The notes beneath the pieces are model-generated. The model searched no databases, had not been told where the DNA came from, and was given only the letters and a program-made list of their open reading frames with translations. Below are positions 42,197-54,604 of a stretch of 64,000 bases of DNA, piece after piece. The DNA comes from Pseudomonas sp. RIT623. GTDB lineage: Bacteria; Pseudomonadota; Gammaproteobacteria; Pseudomonadales; Pseudomonadaceae. The translations under genes were made by a program, and so were the position numbers. The DNA is taken from contig NZ_SOZA01000030.1 in assembly GCF_004519305.1 (NCBI RefSeq), forward strand, positions 1-64,000, in the 5' to 3' direction. Every line of letters begins with the position of its first letter. The stretch's first letter is position 1.

Positions 42197-43960
42197 TCAG
42201 CCGCTGCTGAACTGCAACGCCGCCAAACGTGCGTACAGCGGGTTTTGCTCGATCAACTGGCGGTGCGTGCCCACCGCAACCAGGCGCCCCTGGTCGATCA
42301 CGGCGATGCGCTCGGCATGCTGCACGGTCGCCAGCCGGTGGGCGATCACCAGGGTGGTGCGCCCGGCCATCAACGGCGGCAATGCCTGCTGGATCAGGTG
42401 CTCGCTCTGCGCATCGAGAGCACTGGTGGCTTCGTCCAGCAACAGGATAGGCGCGTCCAGCAGCAACGCCCGGGCAATCGCCAGGCGCTGGCGCTGGCCA
42501 CCGGACAGGCCGACGCCGCCCTCGCCCAAGGGCGTCTCATAGCCCTCGGGCAGTTGCACGATGAACTCATGGGCATAAGCGCTACGCGCCGCCGCCTCGA
42601 CCTCGGCCTGGCTGGCTTCGGGTCGGCCATAGCGGATATTGGCCGCCACCGTGCCGCGAAACAGCGCCGGTTGTTGTGCCACCAGGGCGAACTGGCGACG
42701 CAGCTCGGCAGGCTCGAGCCCGGTGATCACCTGGCCATCGAGCAAGATCTCCCCCGCCTGCGGGTCGTGAAAGCGCAGCAGCAAGTCGAACAAGGTCGAC
42801 TTGCCTGCGCCCGAAGGCCCGACCAGCGCCACGGTCTGCCCCGGCTGTACTTGCAGGCTCAAGCCATCGATAGCCGCCATGCCCGGCCGTGACGGATAGG
42901 CAAAGCGCACCTCGCGCAGTTCGATCGCGCCCCGAACCCGCGTGCCCGGCAACCGCAGCGGCTGCGCCGGTGGCAGGATCGCGGTGCGCGCCGCCAACAG
43001 CTCGGCGATACGCTCGGCGGCGCCGGCGGCCCGCTGCAACTCGCCGATCACCTCGCTCAGGGTACCGAAGGCACTGCCGACGATCAGGCTGTAGAACACG
43101 AACGCGGCCAGCTCGCCACCGGAGATACGCCCCGCGATCACATCCATGCCACCGACCCACAACATCACCCCCACCGCACCGAGCACCAGCATGATCACCA
43201 GGGTGATCAGCCAGGCGCGCTGGGCGATACGCCGGCGCGCCACGGTGAACGCCGCCTCGACCGTCTCGCCGAACAACGCCCGGTCGCGCGCCTCATGGTT
43301 GTAGGCCTGCACCGTCTTGATCTGGCCCAGGGTCTCGGCCACATAGCTGCCGACATCAGCCACCCGGTCCTGACTTTGCCGCGACAGGCTGCGCACCCGC
43401 CGCCCGAACAACAGGATCGGCGCCAGCACCAATGGCAGCGCCAACACCACGATACTGGTCAGCTTGGGGTTGGTGACGAACAACAGGATCACTCCACCGA
43501 TCACCATCAGTGCGTTGCGCAGGAACATCGACAACGAAGACCCGATCACCGACTGCAACAAGGTGGTGTCGGCGGTCAGCCGCGACTGGATCTCCGAGCT
43601 GCGGTTGTCCTCGAAAAAACCTGGGTGCAGGCCGATCAGATGGTCGAACACCGCGCGGCGGATATCGGCCACGCAGCGCTCGCCGATCCATGACACCAGG
43701 TAGAAACGGGCGAAAGTGCCCACCGCCAGGGCCATGACCAGCAACAGGAACAGGCCGATGGTCTGGTTGAGCTGGTGCGCGGAACCGGTCATGAAGCCCT
43801 GGTCGACCAGCAGGCGAATGCCCTGCCCCATGGACAAGGTGATGGCGGCGGTGACCACCAGGGCCAACAAGGCCAACAAGGCCCGCCGGCGATACGGACG
43901 GATGAACTGCCAGCCCAGGTGCAGGGCACGGCGCTGGCGAGACGACATCGGATCAGGCAT
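42197..43960 (-). CDS. ABC transporter, fused permease-ATPase (exporter)
   Basis: A 587-residue half-size type IV exporter with six membrane segments (~20-290) and an ATPase domain (~350-585): Walker A GPSGAGKST, Q-loop VAQQPALF, signature LSGGQRQR, Walker B ILLLDEATS and switch IAHRL. It most resembles MsbA/LmrA-like multidrug or lipid exporters, but no lipid A genes are near, so the substrate is uncertain. It functions as a homodimer. Monocistronic. Confidence 0.9.
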   Translation of the reverse strand: MPDPMSSRQRRALHLGWQFIRPYRRRALLALLALVVTAAITLSMGQGIRLLVDQGFMTGSAHQLNQTIGLFLLLVMALAVGTFARFYLVSWIGERCVADIRRAVFDHLIGLHPGFFEDNRSSEIQSRLTADTTLLQSVIGSSLSMFLRNALMVIGGVILLFVTNPKLTSIVVLALPLVLAPILLFGRRVRSLSRQSQDRVADVGSYVAETLGQIKTVQAYNHEARDRALFGETVEAAFTVARRRIAQRAWLITLVIMLVLGAVGVMLWVGGMDVIAGRISGGELAAFVFYSLIVGSAFGTLSEVIGELQRAAGAAERIAELLAARTAILPPAQPLRLPGTRVRGAIELREVRFAYPSRPGMAAIDGLSLQVQPGQTVALVGPSGAGKSTLFDLLLRFHDPQAGEILLDGQVITGLEPAELRRQFALVAQQPALFRGTVAANIRYGRPEASQAEVEAAARSAYAHEFIVQLPEGYETPLGEGGVGLSGGQRQRLAIARALLLDAPILLLDEATSALDAQSEHLIQQALPPLMAGRTTLVIAHRLATVQHAERIAVIDQGRLVAVGTHRQLIEQNPLYARLAALQFSSG

Positions 43961-44209
43961 GGCGAGCAGTTTTCGGCAGGAAGACCCTGCAAGCCTACCA
44001 CTGGTCCACTGTGGCGGAACTCCCGTGAATAAGACGCCGTCGCAGCTAAGGCCGGTGCCGCAGGCCCTATGCCCATTCGGTCTAATGCGTCACTGGAGCT
44101 TTGCCGCGCTTTCTGTTGGACTGTGGCTGTCGTGATGCCGCAGAAGCTGTCACAGGCCAGTCACGGCGCAGCGATACCCTTGAGCTTGAACCTGATGAGG
44201 AGACAGGAC

Positions 44210-44377
44210 ATGAGCTTGCAGCACAGCACCGATAAGCCCAAGACCCCACCGCAACCTCAGGTATGCGGCTCGATCATCGATGCCCAGGGGCGCGAGATCC
44301 CGATTACCGAGCAGATGATCCAGAAGGCCTGCAAGGACCTGGAGCAGAGCCGGGTCGAGAAGGTCAAGCAGGGTTGA
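44210..44377 (+). CDS. PA1571-type small protein
   Basis: A 55-residue protein with the conserved VCGSIIDAQGREIPITEQMIQKAC segment, matching the PA1571 family found across Pseudomonas. The family has no known function. The start has GAGGAGA as RBS at 44198-44204 and a strong terminator follows, so this small gene is real and probably independently expressed. It could be a regulator or a cofactor-binding peptide; there is no evidence either way. Confidence 0.78.
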   Translation: MSLQHSTDKPKTPPQPQVCGSIIDAQGREIPITEQMIQKACKDLEQSRVEKVKQG

Positions 44378-44391
44378 GCCTAGGTATTCCC

Positions 44392-44419
44392 TAAAACCCG
44401 GCCAGGCGCCGGGTTTTTA
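44392..44419 (+). terminator. Intrinsic terminator of the PA1571-type gene
   Basis: Stem AAAACCCGGC/GCCGGGTTTT-like with a short loop, ending in T-run, 15 bp after the stop codon. Confidence 0.88.
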
Positions 44420-44435
44420 TTGACCCTTGATACCG

Positions 44436-44497
44436 GTAGGAGCCGGCTTGCCGGCGAACCAGGCAACGCAGTGGTTGGCCGGCAAGCCGGCTGCTAC
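44436..44497. repeat. REP pair overlapping the pdxB stop
   Basis: Inverted arms GTAGGAGCCGGCTTGCCGGC and GCCGGCAAGCCGGCTGCTAC with ~20 bp between. The pdxB stop codon (44494-44496) falls inside the right arm. Confidence 0.8.
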
Positions 44498-45636
44498 ACC
44501 AGTATCGCGCCCAAGGCGCTGACCATCTGCGCCAACTGCGGCGCTTCGCCGCGCACCCGCACCGCCAGCCCCTCGATCTCTCGTCGCACTGGGTAATGCT
44601 TGCGCAGCAGGTCGAAGGCGGCACGCTGCTCGGCCACCTCCTCGCTCAGGCTACGCCGAAAGTCCGCATCGTCACGGCGTGGGTCATACACTGCCCGGCA
44701 CAAGGTGGCCAGCGCCCAGGCCGGCTCCGCGCTGGCATCGAGCTCGAGCTGTGCCAGCGCTGGCGCCGGCAGCAAATCGACCAGGCGCACCTGTTCGGCC
44801 TCGCCCCGCCAGCGGCAGAACGCCTGGTAGATCTGCGCGGTGCCACGCTGCTTGCCATCCAGGCTGTAGCCGGCGATATGCGGGGTGGCCAGGGTGCACA
44901 GGTCGGCCAGTTGCAGGTCGACCTGCGGCTCGCCCTCCCACACATCGAGCACCGCGTGCAGGTCTTCACGGTCAAGCAGCAGTTCGCGCAACGCCGCGTT
45001 GTCCACCACCGGGCCACGGCTGGCATTGATCAACCAGGCACCGGCGCGCAACCGCGCCAGGCGTGGCTGGTCGAGCAGGTGCCAGGTGGGATGCTCACCA
45101 GCGCGTTGCAACGGCGTATGCAGGCTGATCACATCGCACTGTTCAAGGATCGTCTCAAGGTCGACGAAGGCACCGCCCTCGCTGGCCTGTCGCACCGGGT
45201 CGCACACCAGCACCTTCCAACCGAGGCCGCGCAGCACCCGCACCAGTCGTCCGCCGACCTCACCCGCGCCGACCACGCCATAAACGCGCTTGCCCAGGTC
45301 GGCACCCTCGAGTTCGGCCAGGGTCAGCAGGCTGCCCAGCACGTAGTCCACCACGCCACGGGCGTTGCAGCCCGGCGCGCTGCTCCAGTGGATACCGGCT
45401 TCGGCGAAGTGTTCGAGGTCGAGGTGATCGGTGCCGATGGTGCAGGTGCCGACGAAGCGTACCCGACTGCCTGCGAGCAGTTGCCGATCGACGCGAGTCA
45501 CCGAGCGTACCAGCAGCACGTCGGCGTCCTTGACGCAGGCGGCGTCGATGGCCCGGCCGGGATAACGGCGGATTTCACCGAAACCGGCAAAGAAGGCATC
45601 GAGCAGCGGGATATTCTCGTCGGCAACTATCAGCAT
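44494..45636 (-). CDS. pdxB: Erythronate-4-phosphate dehydrogenase
   Basis: A 380-residue D-2-hydroxyacid dehydrogenase family enzyme, second step of DXP-independent pyridoxal phosphate synthesis. The Rossmann motif [13 protein letters not shown] is near residue 121; the catalytic Arg and Glu lie in NASRGPVVD and EPQVDLQ, and His in [12 protein letters not shown]. The C-terminal ~90 residues form the PdxB-specific dimerisation domain. The stop codon is supplied by a REP arm, so the last residues may be shaped by the repeat. Confidence 0.95.
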   Translation of the reverse strand: MLIVADENIPLLDAFFAGFGEIRRYPGRAIDAACVKDADVLLVRSVTRVDRQLLAGSRVRFVGTCTIGTDHLDLEHFAEAGIHWSSAPGCNARGVVDYVLGSLLTLAELEGADLGKRVYGVVGAGEVGGRLVRVLRGLGWKVLVCDPVRQASEGGAFVDLETILEQCDVISLHTPLQRAGEHPTWHLLDQPRLARLRAGAWLINASRGPVVDNAALRELLLDREDLHAVLDVWEGEPQVDLQLADLCTLATPHIAGYSLDGKQRGTAQIYQAFCRWRGEAEQVRLVDLLPAPALAQLELDASAEPAWALATLCRAVYDPRRDDADFRRSLSEEVAEQRAAFDLLRKHYPVRREIEGLAVRVRGEAPQLAQMVSALGAILV

Positions 45637-45683
45637 GGCGCTCTCCTGTCAGGGGAGCGCAGTGTAGCGCGATCGCGGCGGGC

Positions 45684-45926
45684 TCAGTCGGCCTTCTTGC
45701 GGATCCAGTACAGGTAGGTTCCGGCGTCTTCTTCCTGGCCGAGCAGCTCGTGGCCGAGGAAAATGCAGAACTTGGGGATGTCGCGGCGGGTCGACGGGTC
45801 GGTGGCGATGACCTTGAGCACGCCGCCGGATACCAGCTCGCGCACATGCTTGTGCAGCATCATCACCGGCTCCGGGCAACTCAGGCCGCTGGCATCGAGG
45901 ATCGCGTCGTGGGTGAAATCGGTCAT
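45684..45926 (-). CDS. tusA: Sulfurtransferase TusA
   Basis: An 80-residue sulfur-carrier protein. C17 in [11 protein letters not shown] is the persulfide-bearing cysteine and the RRDIPKFC region is the family consensus. It relays sulfur for tRNA 2-thiouridine and, in some bacteria, for sulfur redistribution. It shares strand and orientation with pdxB. Confidence 0.93.
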   Translation of the reverse strand: MTDFTHDAILDASGLSCPEPVMMLHKHVRELVSGGVLKVIATDPSTRRDIPKFCIFLGHELLGQEEDAGTYLYWIRKKAD

Positions 45927-45985
45927 GAAGGACTCCGCAAAATGATCGTCATTGTGGCGCATAAGCAGGCCCACGTCTCCCTGCG

Positions 45986-46006
45986 GGCGCCAGCCTTGCT
46001 GGCGCC
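45986..46006. repeat. Single palindromic REP-like element
   Basis: Perfect 9-bp stem GGCGCCAGC/GCTGGCGCC with a 3-nt loop between tusA and rlmM. It has no T-run, so it is probably an isolated REP rather than a terminator. Confidence 0.6.
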
Positions 46007-46014
46007 TGCCGGGG

Positions 46015-47073
46015 TTACTTCAGGTCGAGCCGGCGCAAGTGGCAGGTCACTTCCTCGCGGTCGTGGTACAGCTGCTTGCAGGCGATCGACACCTTGACCT
46101 TGCGCGCCTTGAACCCCGCCTCGATACGGTCCAGCAGCTTGCGCACCTCGGCATGGCGCTGCTTCATCGGCAATTTCAGGTTGACCACCGCTTCACGGCA
46201 CAACCCCTCGCCCAGCCAGGTCTCGATCAGCGACGCGGTACGCGCCGGTTTCTCGACGATGTCGCAGACCATCCAGTCCACGATGCGCTTCGGCTGCCAG
46301 GTGAAACCGTCGGCCATCAGGTGGGTGACCAGGCCGGTGTCCATCAGGCTCTCGGCCATCGGGCCGTTGTCGATGGCGGTCACCAGCATGCCGCGCTTGA
46401 CCAGCTGGTAGGTCCAGCCACCGGGGGATGCGCCCAGGTCGACGCCGGTCATGTCGTCGTTCAGGCGCGCGTCCCATTGCTCGCGCGGGATGAACTGGTG
46501 CCAGGCTTCCTCGAGCTTGAGGGTCGAGCGGCTCGGGGCCTCGCGGGGAAACTTCAGCCGTGGGATGCCCATCGGCCACAACGCCGAGTTGTCGGCCTCG
46601 GCCAGGCCGAGGAACACCCGGCGGCCGCTGATGAAAGTCAGCAGCAAGCGCGGACGGCGGGCGTCGTCCACCAGCCGGCCAGCCTTCTCCAGGGCCTTGC
46701 GCAGCGGCACCTCGAACTTGCGGCAGAAGGTCGACAGCTCCTTGCCCTCGTTGCTGTCGAGCACCTCCAGCCACAGGCTGCCACACACCGGCAGTTCAGC
46801 CAGGTGTTCGAGCAGCACGCTGATGCGGTCGGTCTCGGGCAGTTCGACGAAGGCGCCACGCGCCCACTGGCGCGGGAAGATCAACTGGGCGAAGCGCAGC
46901 TCCCGCATCATGCGTTCGGCGCCGCCAGGCTCGGTGCAGACGAATTCGGCGCAAGCGCTTTGTGGCTTTCCCTTGGCATAACCGGCCACGCCCAGGTGGG
47001 CGGCGTGTTCGCTGATTTCGGCGCAGACCTCGCCCTCGAAGCCGGGCCGGCAATGCATGAACAGGGTATTCAT
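46015..47073 (-). CDS. rlmM: 23S rRNA (cytidine-2498-2'-O)-methyltransferase RlmM
   Basis: A 352-residue RNA 2'-O-methyltransferase. The N-terminal THUMP-like half starts [20 protein letters not shown]; the RrmJ-type catalytic half has the SAM motif [15 protein letters not shown] near residue 211 and the K-D-K-E catalytic tetrad. It modifies 23S rRNA C2498. The gene diverges from acnA. Confidence 0.94.
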   Translation of the reverse strand: MNTLFMHCRPGFEGEVCAEISEHAAHLGVAGYAKGKPQSACAEFVCTEPGGAERMMRELRFAQLIFPRQWARGAFVELPETDRISVLLEHLAELPVCGSLWLEVLDSNEGKELSTFCRKFEVPLRKALEKAGRLVDDARRPRLLLTFISGRRVFLGLAEADNSALWPMGIPRLKFPREAPSRSTLKLEEAWHQFIPREQWDARLNDDMTGVDLGASPGGWTYQLVKRGMLVTAIDNGPMAESLMDTGLVTHLMADGFTWQPKRIVDWMVCDIVEKPARTASLIETWLGEGLCREAVVNLKLPMKQRHAEVRKLLDRIEAGFKARKVKVSIACKQLYHDREEVTCHLRRLDLK

Positions 47074-47167
47074 TTCTCACTCCACATCACTGGCGCAGAT
47101 GGCGCCAGGGCGGCGAATGATAAAGGAAGATCGGAACCTGCGACACGCCCCATCGGTCCAGAAAAAG

Positions 47168-47197
47168 GTCAGGTCGGGCAAACCGGTCTAACCTGAC
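47168..47197 (-). promoter_or_regulatory. Hairpin with T-run upstream of rlmM
   Basis: On the minus strand a 7-bp stem (GTCAGGT/ACCTGAC) with an internal pairing is followed by TTTTT. It is 88 bp upstream of the rlmM start, so it is either an attenuator in the rlmM leader or a block on antisense transcription from acnA. Confidence 0.4.
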
Positions 47198-47292
47198 TGT
47201 TCAGCCAGGTCCGTGCCGTGCGGACCAATCCAGAGCGGTGACACCGGCGAGCCATTGGCAGCCGCCGGGCACCGGAGCACAAGGAGTTGTAA

Positions 47293-50034
<2,742 letters not shown>

Positions 50035-50067
50035 AGCTGGGCCCATCCCTTTCCAATTCAAGATTGC

Positions 50068-50172
50068 TGGGGTCGCTTTGCGACCCTTTCGCGGCACAAG
50101 GCCGCTCCTACAGGACGGCGCGGTCCCCTGTAGGTGCGGCCTTGTGCCGCGAAAGGACCGCAACGCGGTCCC
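50068..50172. repeat. Paired REP elements
   Basis: Inverted copies of the GTAGG(A/T)GCGGCCTTGTGCCGCGAAAGG family directly after acnA. Confidence 0.85.
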
Positions 50173-50266
50173 GGCATTACCCGTCCAAGCGCGCAAACAT
50201 CCAAGTGTCCTGAAGGCCTTGGGGTAAGTCCTACCCTCCATGGACCCACCGGCACAAGGACCCCTC

Positions 50267-51043
50267 ATGCCTCTTCCCCACTGGATCGCCCTGCTCCTGC
50301 TCGGCCTCGGCTACACCCTCGCACTGACCCACGGCAGCCTCGGCCTGATCGCCCTGCCCGCCTTGCTCGCCCTGCTGTGCAGCGGCCTGCTCGCACGGCG
50401 CCGGGTACGCTGGCAACAGACCCTCGGCCACCTGCTGTTCATCGTCCTCGCCATCGCCCTGGCGCTGCACTGGCTGCCCGGCTTCCACGGCGCCCGCGTC
50501 ATCGACAAGGCCGTGCTCAGCGAAGGCGCGGTGCCGTTCTCCATGTACCTGAACCTGGACAAACCGCTGATTGGCCTGTGGCTACTACTGGCCTGTCCGT
50601 GGTTGGTGATGCTGCGCGCGCGCGGCGTGGCCCTGAGCCTGGCGCTGATCTTGCCCCTGACCCTGCTCGCCTGCCTGGGCGGCGCCTGGGCCCTCGGCCT
50701 GGTGGCCTGGGCACCAAAATGGCCTGATCAGGCCTGGCTCTGGCTGGCCAACAACCTGCTGCTGGTGAGCCTGACCGAGGAATTATTGTTCCGCGGCTAT
50801 ATCCAGGGCGGCCTGCAACGTCTGTTCAAACATGATGGGCTGGCGTTGCTGGTGGCCGCACTGGTATTCGGCCTGGCGCACCTGGCTGGAGGTTGGCAGT
50901 GGTTCTACCTGGCCACCCTGGCGGGGGTTGGGTATGGTCTGGCTTATCGCCATGGCGGCCTCACGGCGGCGGTGCTGTGTCACGCCTGCGTCAACCTGGC
51001 GCACTTCGCCGCTTTCAGCTACCCGATGCTGGCCCTGCATTGA
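50267..51043 (+). CDS. CPBP family intramembrane glutamic endopeptidase
   Basis: A 258-residue polytopic protein with about seven to eight membrane segments. The CPBP (Abi/CAAX protease) motifs are TEELLFRGYIQGGLQ near residue 174 (EExxxR), FGLAHLAGG near 206 and CHACVNLAHF near 243. The family includes prenyl-protein proteases and bacteriocin-immunity proteins; target unknown. The ATG at 50267 is preceded by AAGGA, unlike an ATG nine codons earlier. Confidence 0.87.
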   Translation: MPLPHWIALLLLGLGYTLALTHGSLGLIALPALLALLCSGLLARRRVRWQQTLGHLLFIVLAIALALHWLPGFHGARVIDKAVLSEGAVPFSMYLNLDKPLIGLWLLLACPWLVMLRARGVALSLALILPLTLLACLGGAWALGLVAWAPKWPDQAWLWLANNLLLVSLTEELLFRGYIQGGLQRLFKHDGLALLVAALVFGLAHLAGGWQWFYLATLAGVGYGLAYRHGGLTAAVLCHACVNLAHFAAFSYPMLALH

Positions 51044-51238
51044 ACAATCGGTCATGATCAGACCAAATCGTCATCATTTATAAAGAAAACTGTAATTTTT
51101 GGCGGCAACTTGCGCGATCTACGCGCTACCCCAGGTACAGCTCACGCATTTTGCGCCAGATCAACGCAGTTAATTATTCATTCAATAAAACCAGAGGCTT
51201 GCCGATACCCATGGAAAGCCTCGCGGATTGAACAGCCA

Positions 51239-52804
51239 ATGCGTAACAACCAGCCGATTACCCAGAGAGAACGGACTTTCCCTGCCCAGCAGCGGTTGAT
51301 CTCGACCACCAACGCCAAGGGCGTGATCACCTACTGCAACGATGCCTTCATCGAGATCAGCGGTTTCTCCCGCGAGGACCTGATGGGCGCACCACACAAC
51401 CTGGTGCGCCACCCCGATGTACCGCCGGCCGTGTTCGCCCACATGTGGCAGACCCTCAAGCAGGGCCTGCCGTGGATGGGCATCGTCAAGAACCGCTGCA
51501 AGTCGGGCGACCATTACTGGGTCAATGCCTACGTCACGCCAATCTTCGATAGCAACCAGGTGGTCGGCTACGAGTCGGTGCGGGTCAAGCCCACCGCCGA
51601 ACAGATCCGCCGCGCCGAGGCGTTGTACCAACGCATCAACCAGGGCCATTCGGCCATTCCCAAGCGTGACAAATGGCTGCCAGTGCTGCAGGACTGGCTG
51701 CCGTTCATCCTGGTCAGCCAGATCGGCTTCCTGATCGGCAACTGGCTGGGCCACTCCTGGGGCTTCGCCCTGGCCGCCGGGCTGTCGGTACCACTGGGCC
51801 TGCTGGGCCTGAGCTGGCAGCAACGCGGTCTCAAGCGCCTGCTGCGCCTGGCCGAGCAGACCACCTCCGACCCGTTGATCGCGCAGATGTACACCGACAG
51901 CCGCGGCGTGCAGGCGCGCCTGGAAATGGCCATGCTCAGCCAGGACGCGCGGATGAAGACCTGTCTGACCCGCCTGCAGGACAGCGCCGAACAGCTCAGC
52001 GACCAGGCGCGCCAGTCCGATGCCCTGGCCCACCAGAGCTCCTCGGGCCTGGAGCGCCAGCGCGTGGAAACCGAACAGGTGGCTGCCGCGGTCAACCAGA
52101 TGGCGGCCACCACCCAGGAAGTGGCCAACCACGTGCAGCGCACCGCCGACGCCACCCAGGAAGCCAACCGCCTGACCAGCCAGGGTCGCAACATTGCCGG
52201 TGAAACCCGCGACGCAATCGAGCGCCTGTCCGCCGCCGTCGGTGAAACCGGGCTGACTGTCACCCAGCTGGCCAAGGACAGCGACGAGATCGGCGGCGTG
52301 GTCGATGTGATCAAGGGCATCGCCGACCAGACCAACCTGCTGGCGCTCAACGCCGCCATCGAGGCAGCACGGGCCGGCGAGATGGGCCGTGGCTTCGCCG
52401 TGGTCGCCGACGAGGTTCGCCAGTTGGCGCAACGCACGGCCGAGTCCACCGGGCAGATCCACACCCTGATTGCCAAGCTGCAACAAACCGCCAACAACGC
52501 GGTGCAGACCATGGAGACCGGTCATCGCCAGGCCCAGGAAGGTGTCGAGCGGGTGATGGAGGCCGACCAGGCGCTGGTGGGTATCAGCGAAGCGGTGGCC
52601 AATATTACCGACATGGCCACGCAGATCGCCGCCGCCACCGAGGAGCAGTCCGCGGTGGCCGAGGAGATCAGCCGCAACATCAGCACCATCGCCGACCTGG
52701 CTGACCAGACGGCCGGCCAGGCCCAGCGTTCGGCGCTGCTCAGCGAAGAACTGACCAGCACCGCCGGTTCGCAGTATTCGCTGGTGGAGCGCTTCAACCG
52801 CTGA
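51239..52804 (+). CDS. aer: PAS-type aerotaxis/energy receptor (Aer-like)
   Basis: A 521-residue receptor with an N-terminal PAS domain (~15-115; [13 protein letters not shown] and LVRHPDVPP are FAD-Aer hallmarks), one long hydrophobic hairpin (~155-195), and a C-terminal signalling domain with the [19 protein letters not shown]-like tip. Aer senses redox state through FAD. The gene follows acnA closely in the P. putida lineage, where an Aer2 receptor adjoins aconitase. A 43-codon upstream extension was excluded. The assignment to a specific paralogue is tentative. Confidence 0.85.
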   Translation: MRNNQPITQRERTFPAQQRLISTTNAKGVITYCNDAFIEISGFSREDLMGAPHNLVRHPDVPPAVFAHMWQTLKQGLPWMGIVKNRCKSGDHYWVNAYVTPIFDSNQVVGYESVRVKPTAEQIRRAEALYQRINQGHSAIPKRDKWLPVLQDWLPFILVSQIGFLIGNWLGHSWGFALAAGLSVPLGLLGLSWQQRGLKRLLRLAEQTTSDPLIAQMYTDSRGVQARLEMAMLSQDARMKTCLTRLQDSAEQLSDQARQSDALAHQSSSGLERQRVETEQVAAAVNQMAATTQEVANHVQRTADATQEANRLTSQGRNIAGETRDAIERLSAAVGETGLTVTQLAKDSDEIGGVVDVIKGIADQTNLLALNAAIEAARAGEMGRGFAVVADEVRQLAQRTAESTGQIHTLIAKLQQTANNAVQTMETGHRQAQEGVERVMEADQALVGISEAVANITDMATQIAAATEEQSAVAEEISRNISTIADLADQTAGQAQRSALLSEELTSTAGSQYSLVERFNR

Positions 52805-52820
52805 GCAGCGGCGACGAACC

Positions 52821-52913
52821 GTAGGAGCCTTGCCGGTGTTCGCCGGCAAGCCGGCTCCTACGATGTTCGCGACCTGCTCGCTCCCCGTAGGAGCCAGCCT
52901 TGCTGGCGAATCA
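52821..52913. repeat. REP elements (one pair plus a single arm)
   Basis: A pair GTAGGAGCC...GGCTCCTAC (52821-52862) is followed by a further single arm GTAGGAGCCAGCCTTGCTGG (52887-52913). Confidence 0.8.
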
Positions 52914-52984
52914 GGCGCCGCGGTGCTGGCACCGACGCCTGCGACGACCATCCCAGCGCCTGCTCAAAGGTTTGTGACTGATCT

Positions 52985-53869
52985 TTACCAGTCCAATTGC
53001 AAGCGGCTTTCGAAATAGCGCGCCTCACCCGTCAACGGGTCCGCGAAACTCAGGCTCTGGGCCAGCAGCTTCAACGGTTTCGCATAATCGTCCTGTTCAC
53101 TGAGCAACCGCGGATAGAACGGGTCGTTGCAGATACCCGCCCCCAACGCCGCCATATGCACCCGCAACTGATGGGTCTTGCCGGTGACCGGCGACAAGCC
53201 ATAGCGCCACAGCTCGCCATTTTTCTCCAGCACGCAGGCGAGAGTCTCGCTGTTCTCAACACCCTCGACCTCATGCATGCGGAAGAACGGCTCGCCATGC
53301 ACCAGACGGCTGCGATGCACCAGCGGGTAGTCATGCTGCGGCATCGCAGCGGCAATGGCCTGGTAGTGCTTGTCGATGCGTCGTTCCGGGAACAGGCGCT
53401 GGTAAGCACCACGGCTTTGTGGGTTGGCCGAGAACAACACCAACCCGGCAGTGTGCCGGTCGATACGGTGCAGCGGCACCAGATGGGGGTTGTCCAGGCG
53501 CCGGATCAGGCGGCGCAGCAGGGTGTGCTCGACGTATTCGCCAGTGGGCGTGACCGGCAGAAAATGCGGCTTGTCCGCCACCACCAGGTGCTCGTCAATA
53601 TGCAGAATCTCCTCCTGCACCGGTATCGCCTTCTCGTTGGGCACTTCACGAAAATAATGCAGGCGCATGCCGCGCCGATACGGCAATTCGGCTGCGATAG
53701 CCTGCCCCTGGGCATCGAGCACCCGGCCCCGGGCAAAGCGATCGAGCCACTGCTCGCGGGTGATGCCCTTGAAGTGATCGCTCAAGCAATCGAGCACGGT
53801 CGCCCAGGCCCCTGGCGGCAGGCATACGGTGCTGGCTTGCTGGCGGGCTGGGTCGAAAGGCGTGGTCAT
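52985..53869 (-). CDS. RluA-family pseudouridine synthase
   Basis: A 294-residue pseudouridine synthase. HRIDRHTAGLVLFS near residue 135 contains the catalytic Asp of the RluA family (HRLDxxTSG variant). There is no S4 domain. The specific RNA target is unclear; the protein resembles the RluA/TruC type. It starts at ATG 53869; an alternative ATG ten codons upstream was not used. Confidence 0.88.
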   Translation of the reverse strand: MTTPFDPARQQASTVCLPPGAWATVLDCLSDHFKGITREQWLDRFARGRVLDAQGQAIAAELPYRRGMRLHYFREVPNEKAIPVQEEILHIDEHLVVADKPHFLPVTPTGEYVEHTLLRRLIRRLDNPHLVPLHRIDRHTAGLVLFSANPQSRGAYQRLFPERRIDKHYQAIAAAMPQHDYPLVHRSRLVHGEPFFRMHEVEGVENSETLACVLEKNGELWRYGLSPVTGKTHQLRVHMAALGAGICNDPFYPRLLSEQDDYAKPLKLLAQSLSFADPLTGEARYFESRLQLDW

Positions 53870-53919
53870 TGGCGGGCTCGGTTCTTCAGGGACAGGCATT
53901 ATCCCCTACCCCGCGCGCC

Positions 53920-54228
53920 TCAACCAGCCTCGCAGGCCGGCTCGCAACGCGCCTTGAGCCAGCGCAGTACCTGCACCGCGTCCCAGCGACCGGGGTCAAA
54001 GAGGGCGTAGCTCAGACCCTGGTAGCCCACCACATCCAGCGGACGGTGAAACCCGGCGCGCTGGAACAGCGCCTCGATTTCCGCGAAGCAGGTATTGAAG
54101 TGGACCTTGCCGAAGGGCGTGCGCTCGTCGGTGACGATGCCGTCGAGGCGCAGTTCCAGCACGGCGTCGCACACACGCTCGGGGGACATGTGGTTGATGC
54201 TGTACTTGAGTTGCTCGACATTGAGCAT
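53920..54228 (-). CDS. SOS-box-controlled hypothetical protein
   Basis: A 102-residue soluble protein with no recognised domain, signal peptide or membrane segment. The composition is mixed, with a KVHFNTCFAEIEALFQRAGFH region near residue 41 and a C-terminal LRWLKARCEP segment. It starts 16 bp downstream of a strong LexA box (54244-54259). It is 50 bp upstream of the pseudouridine synthase start and may be co-transcribed with it. It is not YebG, SulA or RecN by eye. Confidence 0.7.
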   Translation of the reverse strand: MLNVEQLKYSINHMSPERVCDAVLELRLDGIVTDERTPFGKVHFNTCFAEIEALFQRAGFHRPLDVVGYQGLSYALFDPGRWDAVQVLRWLKARCEPACEAG

Positions 54229-54243
54229 GACGTTACCTCGATA

Positions 54244-54259
54244 CTGTATTTATATACAG
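54244..54259 (-). promoter_or_regulatory. LexA (SOS) box
   Basis: CTGT-N8-ACAG core (CTGTATTTATATACAG), extended as TACTGTATTTATATACAGCA, which matches 18 of 20 bases of the gammaproteobacterial LexA consensus. It is placed 16 bp before the start of a small gene. Confidence 0.85.
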
Positions 54260-54295
54260 CATACGAAGCCAGCCGCCCTGCCGTCAATGCGCGGT

Positions 54296-54532
54296 TCAAC
54301 GAAGGAAGGCCACCACCTGCTCGGCGTCGAACGGCCAGCCGAGCTCGGCGCCTGTGTCGCAGCGACGCAACACCGGGATGCTCAGGCCGTAGCGCTCGAA
54401 CAACGCTTCGCTGTCGGCTATATCGACCAGCTCGACCAGCAGGCCATGCTCGACGAACGGCATCAGCAGGGCCTCGGCCACTTCGCACAGGTGGCACCCT
54501 AGGGTGCCGAACAGTTGGGTTTCGGGGAGCAT
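54296..54532 (-). CDS. Glutaredoxin family protein
   Basis: A 78-residue thioredoxin-fold protein with the redox motif C13-H-L-C16 and a cis-Pro region (SIPVLRR). It is a small dithiol glutaredoxin-like protein of unassigned specificity. I chose the ATG of MLPETQLFG because GGCGG lies at a suitable distance; an ATG seven codons upstream gives 85 residues. Confidence 0.8.
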   Translation of the reverse strand: MLPETQLFGTLGCHLCEVAEALLMPFVEHGLLVELVDIADSEALFERYGLSIPVLRRCDTGAELGWPFDAEQVVAFLR

Positions 54533-54604
54533 GCAAACATCCGCCAATCGCATGAATGGATGCTCATTCTAGGCCCGCCCCCGCCATCGCGCACCTGACC
54601 TGCC

